Assembly: GCA_050245975.1 (NCBI GenBank)
Contig: JBFWWW010000045.1
Span: 1 to 22,392 of the forward strand
Length of the DNA: 22,392 bases
Reading direction: 5' to 3'
DNA from: JBFWWW01 sp050245975
Lineage (GTDB): Bacteria > Pseudomonadota > Alphaproteobacteria > Rhizobiales > Hyphomicrobiaceae
The position numbers and the translations under genes were made by a program. This document shows, in pieces, positions 15,874 through 22,392 of the stretch (positions are counted from its first letter, which is position 1; every line of letters starts with the position of its first letter). The notes under the pieces are model-generated. The model was not told the origin of the DNA. It did no database searches and saw only the letters and a list, made by a program, of their open reading frames with translations.

Positions 15874-16701
15874 CAGCACGATACCGCCGACGATGCCCGC
15901 CGCCGCCAGCGTGCGCCAGCGCGTCATCGGCTCCTTCAGGATCAGCACCGAGATCAGTGCGGCGAACAGCACGCTCGTCTCGCGCAGGGCTGCCACCAGC
16001 GCGATGGGCGCCTTCGTCATGGCCCAGATGGCGATGCCGTAGGCGGCCATCGACATCACGCTGCCGCCGACCGCCGGCACCCACGCCTTGCGGAATCCGG
16101 ACAGCACGGCCGGGCCGCGCCAGAGCATGGCGGTCGCCACCATCGTCAGCCCGTTGAAGCAGGTCATCCAGGCCCAGAAGCTCTGCGGCGACCCGTTGAT
16201 GCGGGCGCCGACCCCGTCGACGAACGTGTAGGCCGTGATCGTCAGCGACGTCATGAGCGCGTAGCCGACCGCGCGCGGCTCGAGGTGACCCAGCCGGCCG
16301 CCGCGCAGCGACATGAGGAACACGCCGACCACCAGCGCGCCGATGCCGGCATAGCCGAAGGGCGACAGCGTCTCGCCGATGAGCAGCGCCGTCGAGGCGG
16401 CCGTCATCAGCGGAGCGGCGCCCCGCGCGATGGGATAGACCTGCACGAGGTCGCCGGCCTTGTAGGCCTCGATGAGAAAATAGCGATAGGCCGTGTGCAG
16501 CGCGGCCGAGGCCGCCAGCCAGACCCACGCCTGCGGCACCGGCATCTGCACGAACGGCAGCAGCAGCAGGGCCAGCGTTCCCGACATCGTCGCCATGTAG
16601 GTCATGGAGAGATAGGGGTCCTGGCCGCCCTTGATGAGCGCGTTCCAGGAGGCATGCAGGGCCGCGGCCGCCATGACCGCAAGGAAGACGAACGGGTCCA
16701 T
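15859..16701 (-). CDS. EamA/DMT-family transporter
   Basis: A 280-residue integral membrane protein with about ten hydrophobic segments in two EamA repeats. Family features include LHASWNALIKGG near residue 20, the AYRYFLIEAYKAGDLVQVYPIARGAAPLMTA region (helices 3-4), where the Pro-Ile-Ala-Arg-Gly turn is typical, and ALRETSVLFAALISVLILKEP at the end of the second repeat. The start at 16701 (MDPFVFLAVMAAAALHASW) matches the usual N-terminus; a longer frame reaches 16743 but adds a non-hydrophobic leader. No strong ribosome binding site is seen. It belongs to a different DMT subgroup from the transporter at 9018-9929. The substrate is unknown. It converges on the UbiB-like gene and is divergent from uup. 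Confidence 0.88.
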   Translation of the reverse strand: MDPFVFLAVMAAAALHASWNALIKGGQDPYLSMTYMATMSGTLALLLLPFVQMPVPQAWVWLAASAALHTAYRYFLIEAYKAGDLVQVYPIARGAAPLMTAASTALLIGETLSPFGYAGIGALVVGVFLMSLRGGRLGHLEPRAVGYALMTSLTITAYTFVDGVGARINGSPQSFWAWMTCFNGLTMVATAMLWRGPAVLSGFRKAWVPAVGGSVMSMAAYGIAIWAMTKAPIALVAALRETSVLFAALISVLILKEPMTRWRTLAAAGIVGGIVLLRLA

Positions 16702-16814
16702 CGGGAGGGAGGCTCCGCAGGCGGTGAGTCGCGCCCGTTGCATGGGCGGGCACCCGCTCTAGCAGGCCCGCCCCGGTCTGTCACGAAACTGTCGCTTTGC
16801 GACCAAGGTGATGG

Positions 16815-16843
16815 CAAGACACGGCCTGCGGCGCGCGTTATAG
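16815..16843 (+). promoter_or_regulatory. Tentative promoter of uup
   Basis: CAAGAC (16815-16820), exactly 17 bp, then TTATAG (16838-16843) resembles the alphaproteobacterial sigma70-type promoter. Transcription would start near 16850, about 22 nt before the ATG at 16872. Found by eye in the 170-bp gap divergent from the EamA gene. Confidence 0.35.
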
Positions 16844-16871
16844 ACCGTGCCCTTCGAGCAAAAGGCATCGG

Positions 16872-18692
16872 ATGGCGTCCTCACCCCCGCTTCTCCAGCT
16901 CAGCGGCATTGCCCTGACCTTCGGCGGCACGCCGCTGCTGGAGGACGCCGAGCTTGCCGTCTCGGCCGGCGAGCGCGTGTGCCTCGTCGGCCGCAACGGC
17001 TCGGGCAAGTCGACGCTGCTGAAGATCGCTGCCGGCCTGATCGAGGCCGATCACGGCACGCGCTTCGCCCAGCCGGGTGCCGCGATCCGCTATCTGCCGC
17101 AGGAGCCGGATCTGGCCGGCTATCCGACGACGCTGGCCTATGTCGAATCGGGTCTTGGCCCGACCGACGACCCCTATCAGGCCCGCTATCTGCTGGAGCA
17201 GCTTGGCCTCGACGGGTCGGAAGACCCCGCCCGCCTGTCGGGCGGCGAGATCCGGCGCGCAGCCCTTGCCCGCGTGCTGGCGCCGGCGCCCGATGTGCTG
17301 CTGCTCGACGAGCCGACCAACCATCTCGACCTCCCGGCCATCGAGTGGCTCGAGGCGCGGCTTGCCGCGCAGCGCGGCGCCCTCGTCCTCATCAGCCACG
17401 ACCGCCGGTTCCTGGCCAATCTCTCGCGCGCCACGGTCTGGCTCGACCGCGGCAGCACGCGCCGCGTGGAGCTGGGCTTCGGCCAGTTCGAGGCCTGGCG
17501 CGACCAGCAGCTTGCCGACGAGGAGCAGGCGCAGCACAAGCTCGACCGCAAGATCGTGCGCGAGGAGCATTGGGTCCGCTACGGCGTCACCGCGCGCCGC
17601 AAGCGCAACGTGCGCCGCATGGCCGCCCTGGAAGACCTGCGCCGCACGCGCCGCAAGCACCGCAAGGCGGCCGGCAAGGCCGTCATCGATGCCACCGAGG
17701 CCGAGCAGTCGGGCACTCTCGTCATCGAGGCCAAGGCGGTCGGCAAGTCCTTTGGCGGCCGTCCCGTCGTCGCGGGCTACTCGATCCGCGTCCACCGCGG
17801 CGACCGCATCGGCATCGTCGGCCCCAACGGCAGCGGCAAGACCACGCTCGTCAAGCTGCTGACCGGCCAGCTTGCGCCCGACACCGGCACGGTCCGTCTC
17901 GGCGCCAACCTGGAGATGGCCGTTTTCGACCAGCACCGCGAGAGCCTCGATCCCGAGTGGACGCTGAGCCAGGCGCTCACCGGCGGCCGCGGCGACACGG
18001 TGGTGGTCGGCGGCAGCACCCGCCATGTCGTGAGCTACATGAAGGATTTCCTGTTCGCGCCGGAGCAGGCGCGCACGCCGCTGCGTGTGCTGTCGGGCGG
18101 CGAGCGCGGGCGCATCATGCTGGCGCGGGCGCTAGCGCGCCCGTCCAACCTGCTGGTGCTCGACGAGCCCACGAACGACCTCGACCTGGAGACGCTTGAT
18201 GTCCTTGAGGAGATGCTCGGCGGCTATGCCGGCACCATCATCCTCATCAGCCACGACCGCGACTTCCTCGACCGCGTCGTCAATGTCGTCGTCGCGCCGG
18301 AGGGAGACGGGCGCTGGACGGACTATGCGGGCGGCTACTCCGACATGATCGCGCAGCGCGGCGCCGACCTTGCCGCCCGCCAGGTCTCGCGGCCGAAGGC
18401 TGCCGCAGCCCCCGCGCGCGAGCCGGCGCCGGCCCCCGCCCGCGCGCCGAAGCGCAAGCTCAGCTTCCACGAGAAGCACGCGCTCGAAACGCTGCCGGCT
18501 GAGATCGAGCGCCTGCAGGGCCGCATCCGCGCGCTGCAGGCCCGTCTCGAGGACCCCGGCCTCTACGCGCGGGACCGGTCGGCTTTCACGCAGGCATCCG
18601 AGACGCTGGCGGCCAGCCAGTCGGAGCTCGCCGCCGCGGAGCAGAAGTGGCTGGAGCTCGAAATCCTGCGCGAGGAGATGGAGGGCGGGTGA
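16872..18692 (+). CDS. uup: ABC-F family ATPase Uup
   Basis: A 606-residue soluble protein with two ABC ATPase domains and no membrane segment, as in ribosome-associated ABC-F proteins. Domain 1 has Walker A GRNGSGKST (40-48), signature LSGGE and Walker B LLLDEPTNHLD, with an H-loop LISHDRRF. An Arg/Lys-rich linker (about 225-265) joins it to domain 2, which has GPNGSGKTT, LSGGERGR, LVLDEPTNDLD and LISHDRDF. After a Pro/Ala-rich spacer (about 505-530) the C-terminal 75 residues form a charged coiled coil (FHEKHALETLPAEIERLQ and on), the hallmark of Uup. Uup affects precise excision of transposons and ribosome function. Both nucleotide sites look complete. The downstream TauE/SafE gene is convergent, 10 bp away. 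Confidence 0.93.
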   Translation: MASSPPLLQLSGIALTFGGTPLLEDAELAVSAGERVCLVGRNGSGKSTLLKIAAGLIEADHGTRFAQPGAAIRYLPQEPDLAGYPTTLAYVESGLGPTDDPYQARYLLEQLGLDGSEDPARLSGGEIRRAALARVLAPAPDVLLLDEPTNHLDLPAIEWLEARLAAQRGALVLISHDRRFLANLSRATVWLDRGSTRRVELGFGQFEAWRDQQLADEEQAQHKLDRKIVREEHWVRYGVTARRKRNVRRMAALEDLRRTRRKHRKAAGKAVIDATEAEQSGTLVIEAKAVGKSFGGRPVVAGYSIRVHRGDRIGIVGPNGSGKTTLVKLLTGQLAPDTGTVRLGANLEMAVFDQHRESLDPEWTLSQALTGGRGDTVVVGGSTRHVVSYMKDFLFAPEQARTPLRVLSGGERGRIMLARALARPSNLLVLDEPTNDLDLETLDVLEEMLGGYAGTIILISHDRDFLDRVVNVVVAPEGDGRWTDYAGGYSDMIAQRGADLAARQVSRPKAAAAPAREPAPAPARAPKRKLSFHEKHALETLPAEIERLQGRIRALQARLEDPGLYARDRSAFTQASETLAASQSELAAAEQKWLELEILREEMEGG

Positions 18693-18702
18693 TGCGGCCC
18701 CC

Positions 18703-19452
18703 TCACGTCCAGTAGCGCAGCGCGTAGAGAACGCTCATGAGGCAGCCGAACGTCACGACCGCCGCGCGCACGGCCGGCTGCGGCAGCCAGGCGACGAGCC
18801 GGCCGCCGGCATAGCCGCCCGCGATGGCGCCGGCGAGCATGGTCAGCGTCGCCGGCCAGTTCACGATGCCCTGCGCGGCGAAGATGATGAGGGATGCTGC
18901 GCTCACGGCAGTGGCGAGGACGTTCTTGAGCGCGTTCGCACGCCGCAGGTCGTCCTTGCCTGTCACGAGCAGGGCGGCCAGCAGCAACACGCCGAGCCCG
19001 GCGCCGAAGTAGCCGCCGTACACGGCCATCGCCGTCACCAGCGGCCGCCGCGCCGTGTCGATCCGGCCCTTGCGGGCCACCGCGCGCTGTATGCGGCTTG
19101 AGAACGCGAACACGGCGGTTGCCGCGGCCACGAGTGCCGGCACCAGCAATGTGAACAGGCGATCCGGCGTAACGAGCAGCAGCACGGCGCCCGCCGCGCC
19201 GCCGATCACGGCCGCGCCGACGGTGGCAAGCAGCGCGGCATCGCGCGGCGGCAGCTGCGACCGGTCGGCGATGGCTGCCAGCAGGTGACCGGGCGTGACT
19301 GCCACGGCATTCGATGCATTGGCGATGATCGGCGGCAGTCCGGCGGCCATCATGGCCGGGAACGTGATGAGCGTCGCGCCGCCGGCGATGGCGTTCACCA
19401 GGCCGCCGGCGACGCCGGCCGCCAGGAGCAACGCGATGGTTTCGAGGGTCAT
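18703..19452 (-). CDS. TauE/SafE family permease
   Basis: A 249-residue membrane protein with about eight hydrophobic segments in two related halves, typical of TauE/SafE proteins that export sulfite, sulfoacetate or related anions. The first half opens with the diagnostic GVAGGLVNAIAGGATLITFPAM, in which the glycine-rich loop is conserved. The second half has VYGGYFGAGLGVLLLAAL, its repeat counterpart. ATG at 19452 is chosen; a TTG at 19467 is less likely. The ribosome binding site is weak. No taurine or sulfite metabolism genes are near, so the substrate is open. It lies 72 bp downstream of the exported four-cysteine protein gene on the same strand and could be read with it. Confidence 0.9.
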   Translation of the reverse strand: MTLETIALLLAAGVAGGLVNAIAGGATLITFPAMMAAGLPPIIANASNAVAVTPGHLLAAIADRSQLPPRDAALLATVGAAVIGGAAGAVLLLVTPDRLFTLLVPALVAAATAVFAFSSRIQRAVARKGRIDTARRPLVTAMAVYGGYFGAGLGVLLLAALLVTGKDDLRRANALKNVLATAVSAASLIIFAAQGIVNWPATLTMLAGAIAGGYAGGRLVAWLPQPAVRAAVVTFGCLMSVLYALRYWT

Positions 19453-19524
19453 GATGGAGCTGTGCAATTCCCGCCGCGGACGAACCCTTGCATAACGTCC
19501 GCGCTGCGCTCTGTCTCGCCGCGA

Positions 19525-20133
19525 TTACTTCCCGGCCCGGGGCCCGCCCGGGCCGTAGAGCTGCTTGTAGGCATTGACGACCCGGATCAGCCCGTCGCGG
19601 ATCGTGCCGCCGTTGTTGATCCACCATTCCACCGGCCACGACACCGCGCGTGGGACGCCTTTCACGTCGGCAAGCCGCGGCGAGCCGTCGACCGCCACGC
19701 CGCCTTTCAAGACCACGCGCGGCGCGAATGTGCCGGTGATGGGAAACACCTGCACGTCCTTGCGGAACTGCGTCGTGAGCTCGCACGTCACCGGCTGCGG
19801 CGGCACCTCGAGCACGTAGTCGGTCGCATTGAGGGCCTCGTCCACCAGTCGCCGCTCGACGTTGATCGCCACCACGCAGCTCGCATCCTTCAGCACTCCG
19901 CGCGTCAGCCGTTCGGCCTCGGCGCGCTCCTTGTCCGTGAAGCGGGTCGGAAACTTGCAGGCGATGACGGGCGCCTTGCCCCGGGTGAACTGCTCGAAGC
20001 AGTCGGGCTCCTCTCCCGCCCCCGCAATGTCGGCGCACATCAGGATCGGCACGCCGGCGGCAAGCGCTACGGCAGCGGCGCTGCGCAGCCGGCTTCCGGC
20101 ACGACCGTCCTGGCGGCCGCCTCTGCAACCCAT
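19525..20133 (-). CDS. Exported four-cysteine protein of unknown function
   Basis: A 202-residue protein whose start is supported by AAGGAG six nt before ATG. The N-terminal region is basic (several Arg in residues 4-17), then hydrophobic (about 18-37), with likely signal cleavage after AGA near residue 39. The alternative lipoprotein cysteine (Cys33) has Met at -1 and does not fit a lipobox. The mature part has four cysteines (45, 59, 86, 117), enough for two disulfides. Other notable stretches are FPTRFTDKERAEAERL, VTCELTTQFRKDVQVFPITG and AVSWPVEWWINNGGTIRDGL. The C-terminus ends in a short Gly/Arg/Lys tail. I do not recognise a named family. The Trp-rich patch could bind a hydrophobic or glycan ligand, but that is speculation. 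It is divergent from coxIV. Confidence 0.75.
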   Translation of the reverse strand: MGCRGGRQDGRAGSRLRSAAAVALAAGVPILMCADIAGAGEEPDCFEQFTRGKAPVIACKFPTRFTDKERAEAERLTRGVLKDASCVVAINVERRLVDEALNATDYVLEVPPQPVTCELTTQFRKDVQVFPITGTFAPRVVLKGGVAVDGSPRLADVKGVPRAVSWPVEWWINNGGTIRDGLIRVVNAYKQLYGPGGPRAGK

Positions 20134-20212
20134 CGGGGACTCCTTGCGACGAATCGGTCAAGTGGACGGACGCATCCAACACCGTATCATTGGGGTCTCA
20201 CTGTGGCTCCCG

Positions 20213-20242
20213 CTTGAAGCCCTTCGGGCATTGCGATACTGA
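20213..20242 (+). promoter_or_regulatory. Tentative promoter of the coxIV-pnt transcript
   Basis: CTTGAAG (20213-20219), 17 bp and TACTGA (20237-20242) is a possible promoter. The -35 matches the alphaproteobacterial CTTGA-type box, but the -10 is poor (GATACT at 20235-20240 matches better, with only 15-bp spacing). The predicted leader to the ATG at 20283 would be about 35 nt. Confidence 0.3.
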
Positions 20243-20282
20243 ATGAGGCAGATCGCACGGGTTTTCCGGGAAGGGGAGGAAC

Positions 20283-20426
20283 ATGGCAGTCGACACCTCG
20301 CGCGGCCACGCCGCGATGGACTACGATGAGCATCTCAGGACCTATTCCGGCTTCATTCGCGGGACGATCGTCCTTTGTGTCCTCGTCGCCCTGATCCTTA
20401 TCTTCATGGCGGCATTCCTCGTCTGA
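20283..20426 (+). CDS. aa3-type cytochrome c oxidase subunit IV (47 aa)
   Basis: A 47-residue protein of the bacterial aa3-type oxidase subunit IV family (COX4_pro_2). The family pattern is clear: a short hydrophilic N-terminus, the conserved MDYDEHLRTYSGFIRGT core (residues 12-28), then a single transmembrane helix (about 29-47) ending LIFMAAFLV. It sits in the inner membrane with the terminal oxidase; its exact function is not well defined in the family. GGGGAGGA ends two nt before the ATG, a tight but strong ribosome binding site. The catalytic oxidase subunits are not in the window. Placement just before the transhydrogenase genes is, as I recall, common in Alphaproteobacteria. Confidence 0.92.
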   Translation: MAVDTSRGHAAMDYDEHLRTYSGFIRGTIVLCVLVALILIFMAAFLV

Positions 20427-20427
20427 T

Positions 20428-20506
20428 CTGGCGGGCATCGCCCCGCCAGTCCCGGCCGGTCCTCAAGTCTGGCGGCAGCATCCGCTGTCCGTTCCGCCAA
20501 TCCCGG
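20428..20506 (+). repeat. Two near-duplicate hairpins in the coxIV-pntAA leader
   Basis: CTGGCGGG (20428-20435) pairs with CCCGCCAG (20442-20449) across a 6-nt loop. A second unit has TGGCGG (20470-20475) pairing with CCGCCA (20494-20499), enclosing CAGC (20476-20479) and GCTG (20484-20487). The two units look like an imperfect duplication: each begins CTGGCGG, has GCATC inside and ends CCGCCA[GA]TCCCGG (20443-20455 and 20494-20506). No T-run follows, so termination by the usual route is not indicated. The pairs could affect mRNA stability or translation of pntAA, whose start is about 10 nt further. Confidence 0.6.
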
Positions 20507-20515
20507 TGAGTGCTC

Positions 20516-21655
20516 ATGGTCACGATAGCCGTTACGGCCGAAGCCCAGCCTGAATCGCGCGTGGCCGTATCGCCCGAGACCGTCAAGAAGCTCGGCGCGC
20601 TCGGCGCGATGGTGAAGATCCAGTCGGGTGCCGGCCTGCGCTCGCGCTTTCCCGATTCCGTCTATCAGGCGCAGGGCGCCACCATCGTCCCGACCGCGGC
20701 CGAGGCCGTAGCCGGCGCCGACATCCTGTTGACGGTGCGCCGCCCCGGCGCCGATCTCGTTCGCGCGCTCAAGCCCGGCGCCATCGTCGCGTCGATGCTC
20801 GCTCCCTATGACGACCGCGCCGGCCTCGATGCGCTCGCCGGCACCGGTGCGGCCCTGATGGCGATGGAGTTCATGCCGCGCATCTCGCGCGCGCAGTCCA
20901 TGGATGTTCTGTCCAGCCAGGCCAACCTCGCCGGCTACAAGGCCGTCATCGACGCCGCCGCCATGTTCGAGCAGGCGATGCCGATGATGATGACGGCGGC
21001 CGGTACCGTGCCCGCCGCCAAGGCCTTCATCATGGGCGTCGGCGTGGCCGGGCTGCAGGCCATCGCCACCGCGCGCCGCCTCGGCGCCATCGTCTCGGCC
21101 ACCGACGTTCGCCCCGCCACCAAGGAGCAGGTTGCGTCGCTTGGCGCGAAGTTCATCGCCGTCGAGGACGAGGAGTTCAAGCAGGCGCAGACGGCTGCCG
21201 GCTATGCCAAGCCCATGTCGGCCGAGTACCAGAAGAAGCAGGCCGAGCTCGTCGCCAACCACATCAAGGCGCAGGACATCGTCATCACCACCGCGCTGAT
21301 CCCGGGCCGTCCTGCGCCCCGGCTCATCACCACGGCGATGGTGGAAACCATGAAGCCCGGCGCCGTCATTGTCGATCTCGCCGCCGAGCGCGGCGGCAAT
21401 TGCGAGCTCACGCAGCCCGACAAGGTCATCCAGTACAACGGCGTGTCCATCGCCGGGCCGCTCAATCTCGCCGGCGAAATTCCCGTCAACGCCTCCAGTC
21501 TTTACGCCAAGAACCTCCTCGCCTTCCTCGAGATCCTGTTCGACAAGAAGGAAAAGGCTCTCAAGGTCGACTGGAACGACGACATCGTGAAGGGCACGCT
21601 CGTCGCTCGCGACGGCAAGATCGTCCACCCCAATCTGCAGCCGCAGGGAGCCTGA
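20516..21655 (+). CDS. pntAA: NAD(P) transhydrogenase, alpha subunit part 1 (NAD-binding domain I)
   Basis: A 379-residue soluble subunit of proton-translocating transhydrogenase, which uses the proton gradient to reduce NADP+ with NADH. This is the NAD(H)-binding dI domain as a separate chain, the arrangement known from Rhodospirillum and other Alphaproteobacteria. Features are ESRVAVSPETVKKL at the N-terminus, SQANLAGYKAVIDAA, the Rossmann loop GVGVAGLQAIATARRLGA followed by ATDVRP, the PRLIT region after ITTALIPGRPAP, and AAERGGNCELT. ATG at 20516 is preferred; a GTG six bases upstream is also in frame, and GGTGAG is the only ribosome binding site candidate. pntAB follows with a 2-nt gap, so translation is probably coupled. 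Confidence 0.95.
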   Translation: MVTIAVTAEAQPESRVAVSPETVKKLGALGAMVKIQSGAGLRSRFPDSVYQAQGATIVPTAAEAVAGADILLTVRRPGADLVRALKPGAIVASMLAPYDDRAGLDALAGTGAALMAMEFMPRISRAQSMDVLSSQANLAGYKAVIDAAAMFEQAMPMMMTAAGTVPAAKAFIMGVGVAGLQAIATARRLGAIVSATDVRPATKEQVASLGAKFIAVEDEEFKQAQTAAGYAKPMSAEYQKKQAELVANHIKAQDIVITTALIPGRPAPRLITTAMVETMKPGAVIVDLAAERGGNCELTQPDKVIQYNGVSIAGPLNLAGEIPVNASSLYAKNLLAFLEILFDKKEKALKVDWNDDIVKGTLVARDGKIVHPNLQPQGA

Positions 21656-21657
21656 CC

Positions 21658-22041
21658 ATGCGCCGCACGCTGCTTGCCTTGCTGCTGACGATGCTCGCGC
21701 CGGCCGCCGCGCTGGCCTCCGGCGGCGTCGGCGGCGAGGTCGATCCGTTCGTCTATCGCCTGACGGTGTTCGTCATCGCCATCTTCGTCGGCTACTACGT
21801 GGTCTGGAGCGTCACGCCCGCGCTGCACACGCCGCTGATGAGCGTCACCAACGCCATCTCGTCGGTCATCGTCGTCGGCGCGCTGCTGGCGGTCGGCGTC
21901 TCGCTCGTGTCCTCGGGCTCCGGCATCGCCAAGTTTTTTGGCGTGCTCGCGCTGGCGATGGCCTCGATCAACATCTTCGGCGGCTTCCTTGTCACGCAGC
22001 GCATGCTGGCGATGTACAAGAAAAAAGAGCCGAAGAAGTGA
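21658..22041 (+). CDS. pntAB: NAD(P) transhydrogenase, alpha subunit part 2 (membrane)
   Basis: A 127-residue membrane protein starting two nt after the pntAA stop. It supplies part of the proton channel (domain II) of transhydrogenase. The first 22 residues look like a signal peptide (MRRTLLALLLTML to ALASGG), then DPFVYRLTVFVIAIFVGYYVVW, the conserved HTPLMSVTNAISSVIVVGAL and the NIFGGFLVTQRMLAMYKKK C-terminus. The TPLMSVTNAISS segment is diagnostic. The length is normal or slightly long because of the N-terminal leader. The expected third subunit, pntB, is not the next gene; a VOC-family reading frame begins 8 nt later. Confidence 0.94.
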   Translation: MRRTLLALLLTMLAPAAALASGGVGGEVDPFVYRLTVFVIAIFVGYYVVWSVTPALHTPLMSVTNAISSVIVVGALLAVGVSLVSSGSGIAKFFGVLALAMASINIFGGFLVTQRMLAMYKKKEPKK

Positions 22042-22049
22042 GGCACGGC

Positions 22050-22392
22050 ATGGAGCTCGCCTCGGTGCGCATCTTCATTGCCGATCTGCCGGCCGCCGTG
22101 AAGTTCTACTCGGATGTGGTCGGACTTCGGCAGATCGTGGACGAGCCTGACGTCGCCATCTTCGGCGAGAACCCCGTGATCGTTCTCGAGGCGCCCGGAC
22201 GCCCCGGCCATGACGAGGGGCTGGTCGGACGCTTCACCGGAATTGCCTTTGCGACCGAGGATGCAGATGCGCTCTATGCCGAGCTGACGCAGGCCGGCGT
22301 GCGAACCCACGGCAAGCCGACGCGTCAGTATTGGGGCGGCATATTCCTCCACGCCGACGATCCCTCCGGCAACACCATAACCTTCCTGCAGC
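22050..22392 (+). CDS. VOC-family (glyoxalase/bleomycin-resistance-like) protein, 5' part
   Basis: The frame from ATG at 22050 stays open to the window edge (about 114 codons), so the gene is incomplete. The translation starts MELASVRIFIADLPAAVKFY, the beta-alpha opening of a VOC domain, continues with YSDVVGLRQIVDEPDVAIFG and ends near DDPSGNTITFLQ, where family members carry the last metal-ligand region and the typical DPxGN turn. Usual metal ligands cannot be assigned with confidence here. VOC proteins include glyoxalase I, dioxygenases and antibiotic-binding proteins, so the function is open. There is no good ribosome binding site, so it may be translated by coupling to pntAB, whose stop is 8 nt upstream. 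Confidence 0.85.
   Translation, partial: MELASVRIFIADLPAAVKFYSDVVGLRQIVDEPDVAIFGENPVIVLEAPGRPGHDEGLVGRFTGIAFATEDADALYAELTQAGVRTHGKPTRQYWGGIFLHADDPSGNTITFLQ

Overview
The window is GC-rich chromosomal DNA, densely coding on both strands, and almost certainly from an alphaproteobacterium. Three things point that way: a 47-residue aa3-type cytochrome oxidase subunit IV just upstream of a transhydrogenase alpha subunit split into two genes, an alphaproteobacterial-type phosphatidylserine synthase C-terminus, and a Rhizobium etli-type asparaginase. Genus cannot be set from the sequence alone. Twenty-two protein genes are supported, two of them cut by the window edges. I see no tRNA, rRNA, CRISPR array, insertion sequence, phage gene or attachment site.

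Layout. 1-283 (+) is the end of pssA. 307-4710 (-) is a likely operon read right to left: a soluble histidine kinase, a HerA-type ATPase, and a bifunctional mannose-1-phosphate guanylyltransferase/mannose-6-phosphate isomerase. 4985-7280 (+) holds an M20-family amidohydrolase and a type II (ReAV-like) asparaginase. The asparaginase runs into an oppositely oriented pyroglutamyl-peptidase, and their 3' ends overlap by 84 bp. MeaB and an EamA transporter follow on the minus strand. 10060-11892 (+) encodes a membrane-anchored DUF900 alpha/beta hydrolase and a small exported protein. 11915-14352 (-) is an MFS transporter overlapping the start of an exported dienelactone-hydrolase-like enzyme with an extra C-terminal domain. 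14482-15855 (+) is a UbiB/ABC1 kinase-like protein, convergent with a second EamA transporter (15859-16701, -). 16872-18692 (+) is the ABC-F ATPase Uup. 18703-20133 (-) has a TauE/SafE permease and an exported four-cysteine protein. 20283-22392 (+) is coxIV-pntAA-pntAB followed by a VOC-family protein that runs off the end.

How the genes may fit together. The 4985-7913 block looks like amide and blocked-amino-acid salvage: removal of N-carbamoyl-type groups, asparagine deamidation and pyroglutamyl release. The 20283-22041 block links respiration to NADPH supply. The rest is mostly housekeeping and transport. I found no clear new multi-gene system. The best candidates for follow-up are the sensor-less kinase/HerA pair, the near-duplicated hairpins in the coxIV-pntAA leader, the VOC gene after pntAB, the triple Shine-Dalgarno repeat before the asparaginase, and the C-terminal cysteine domain on the exported hydrolase.
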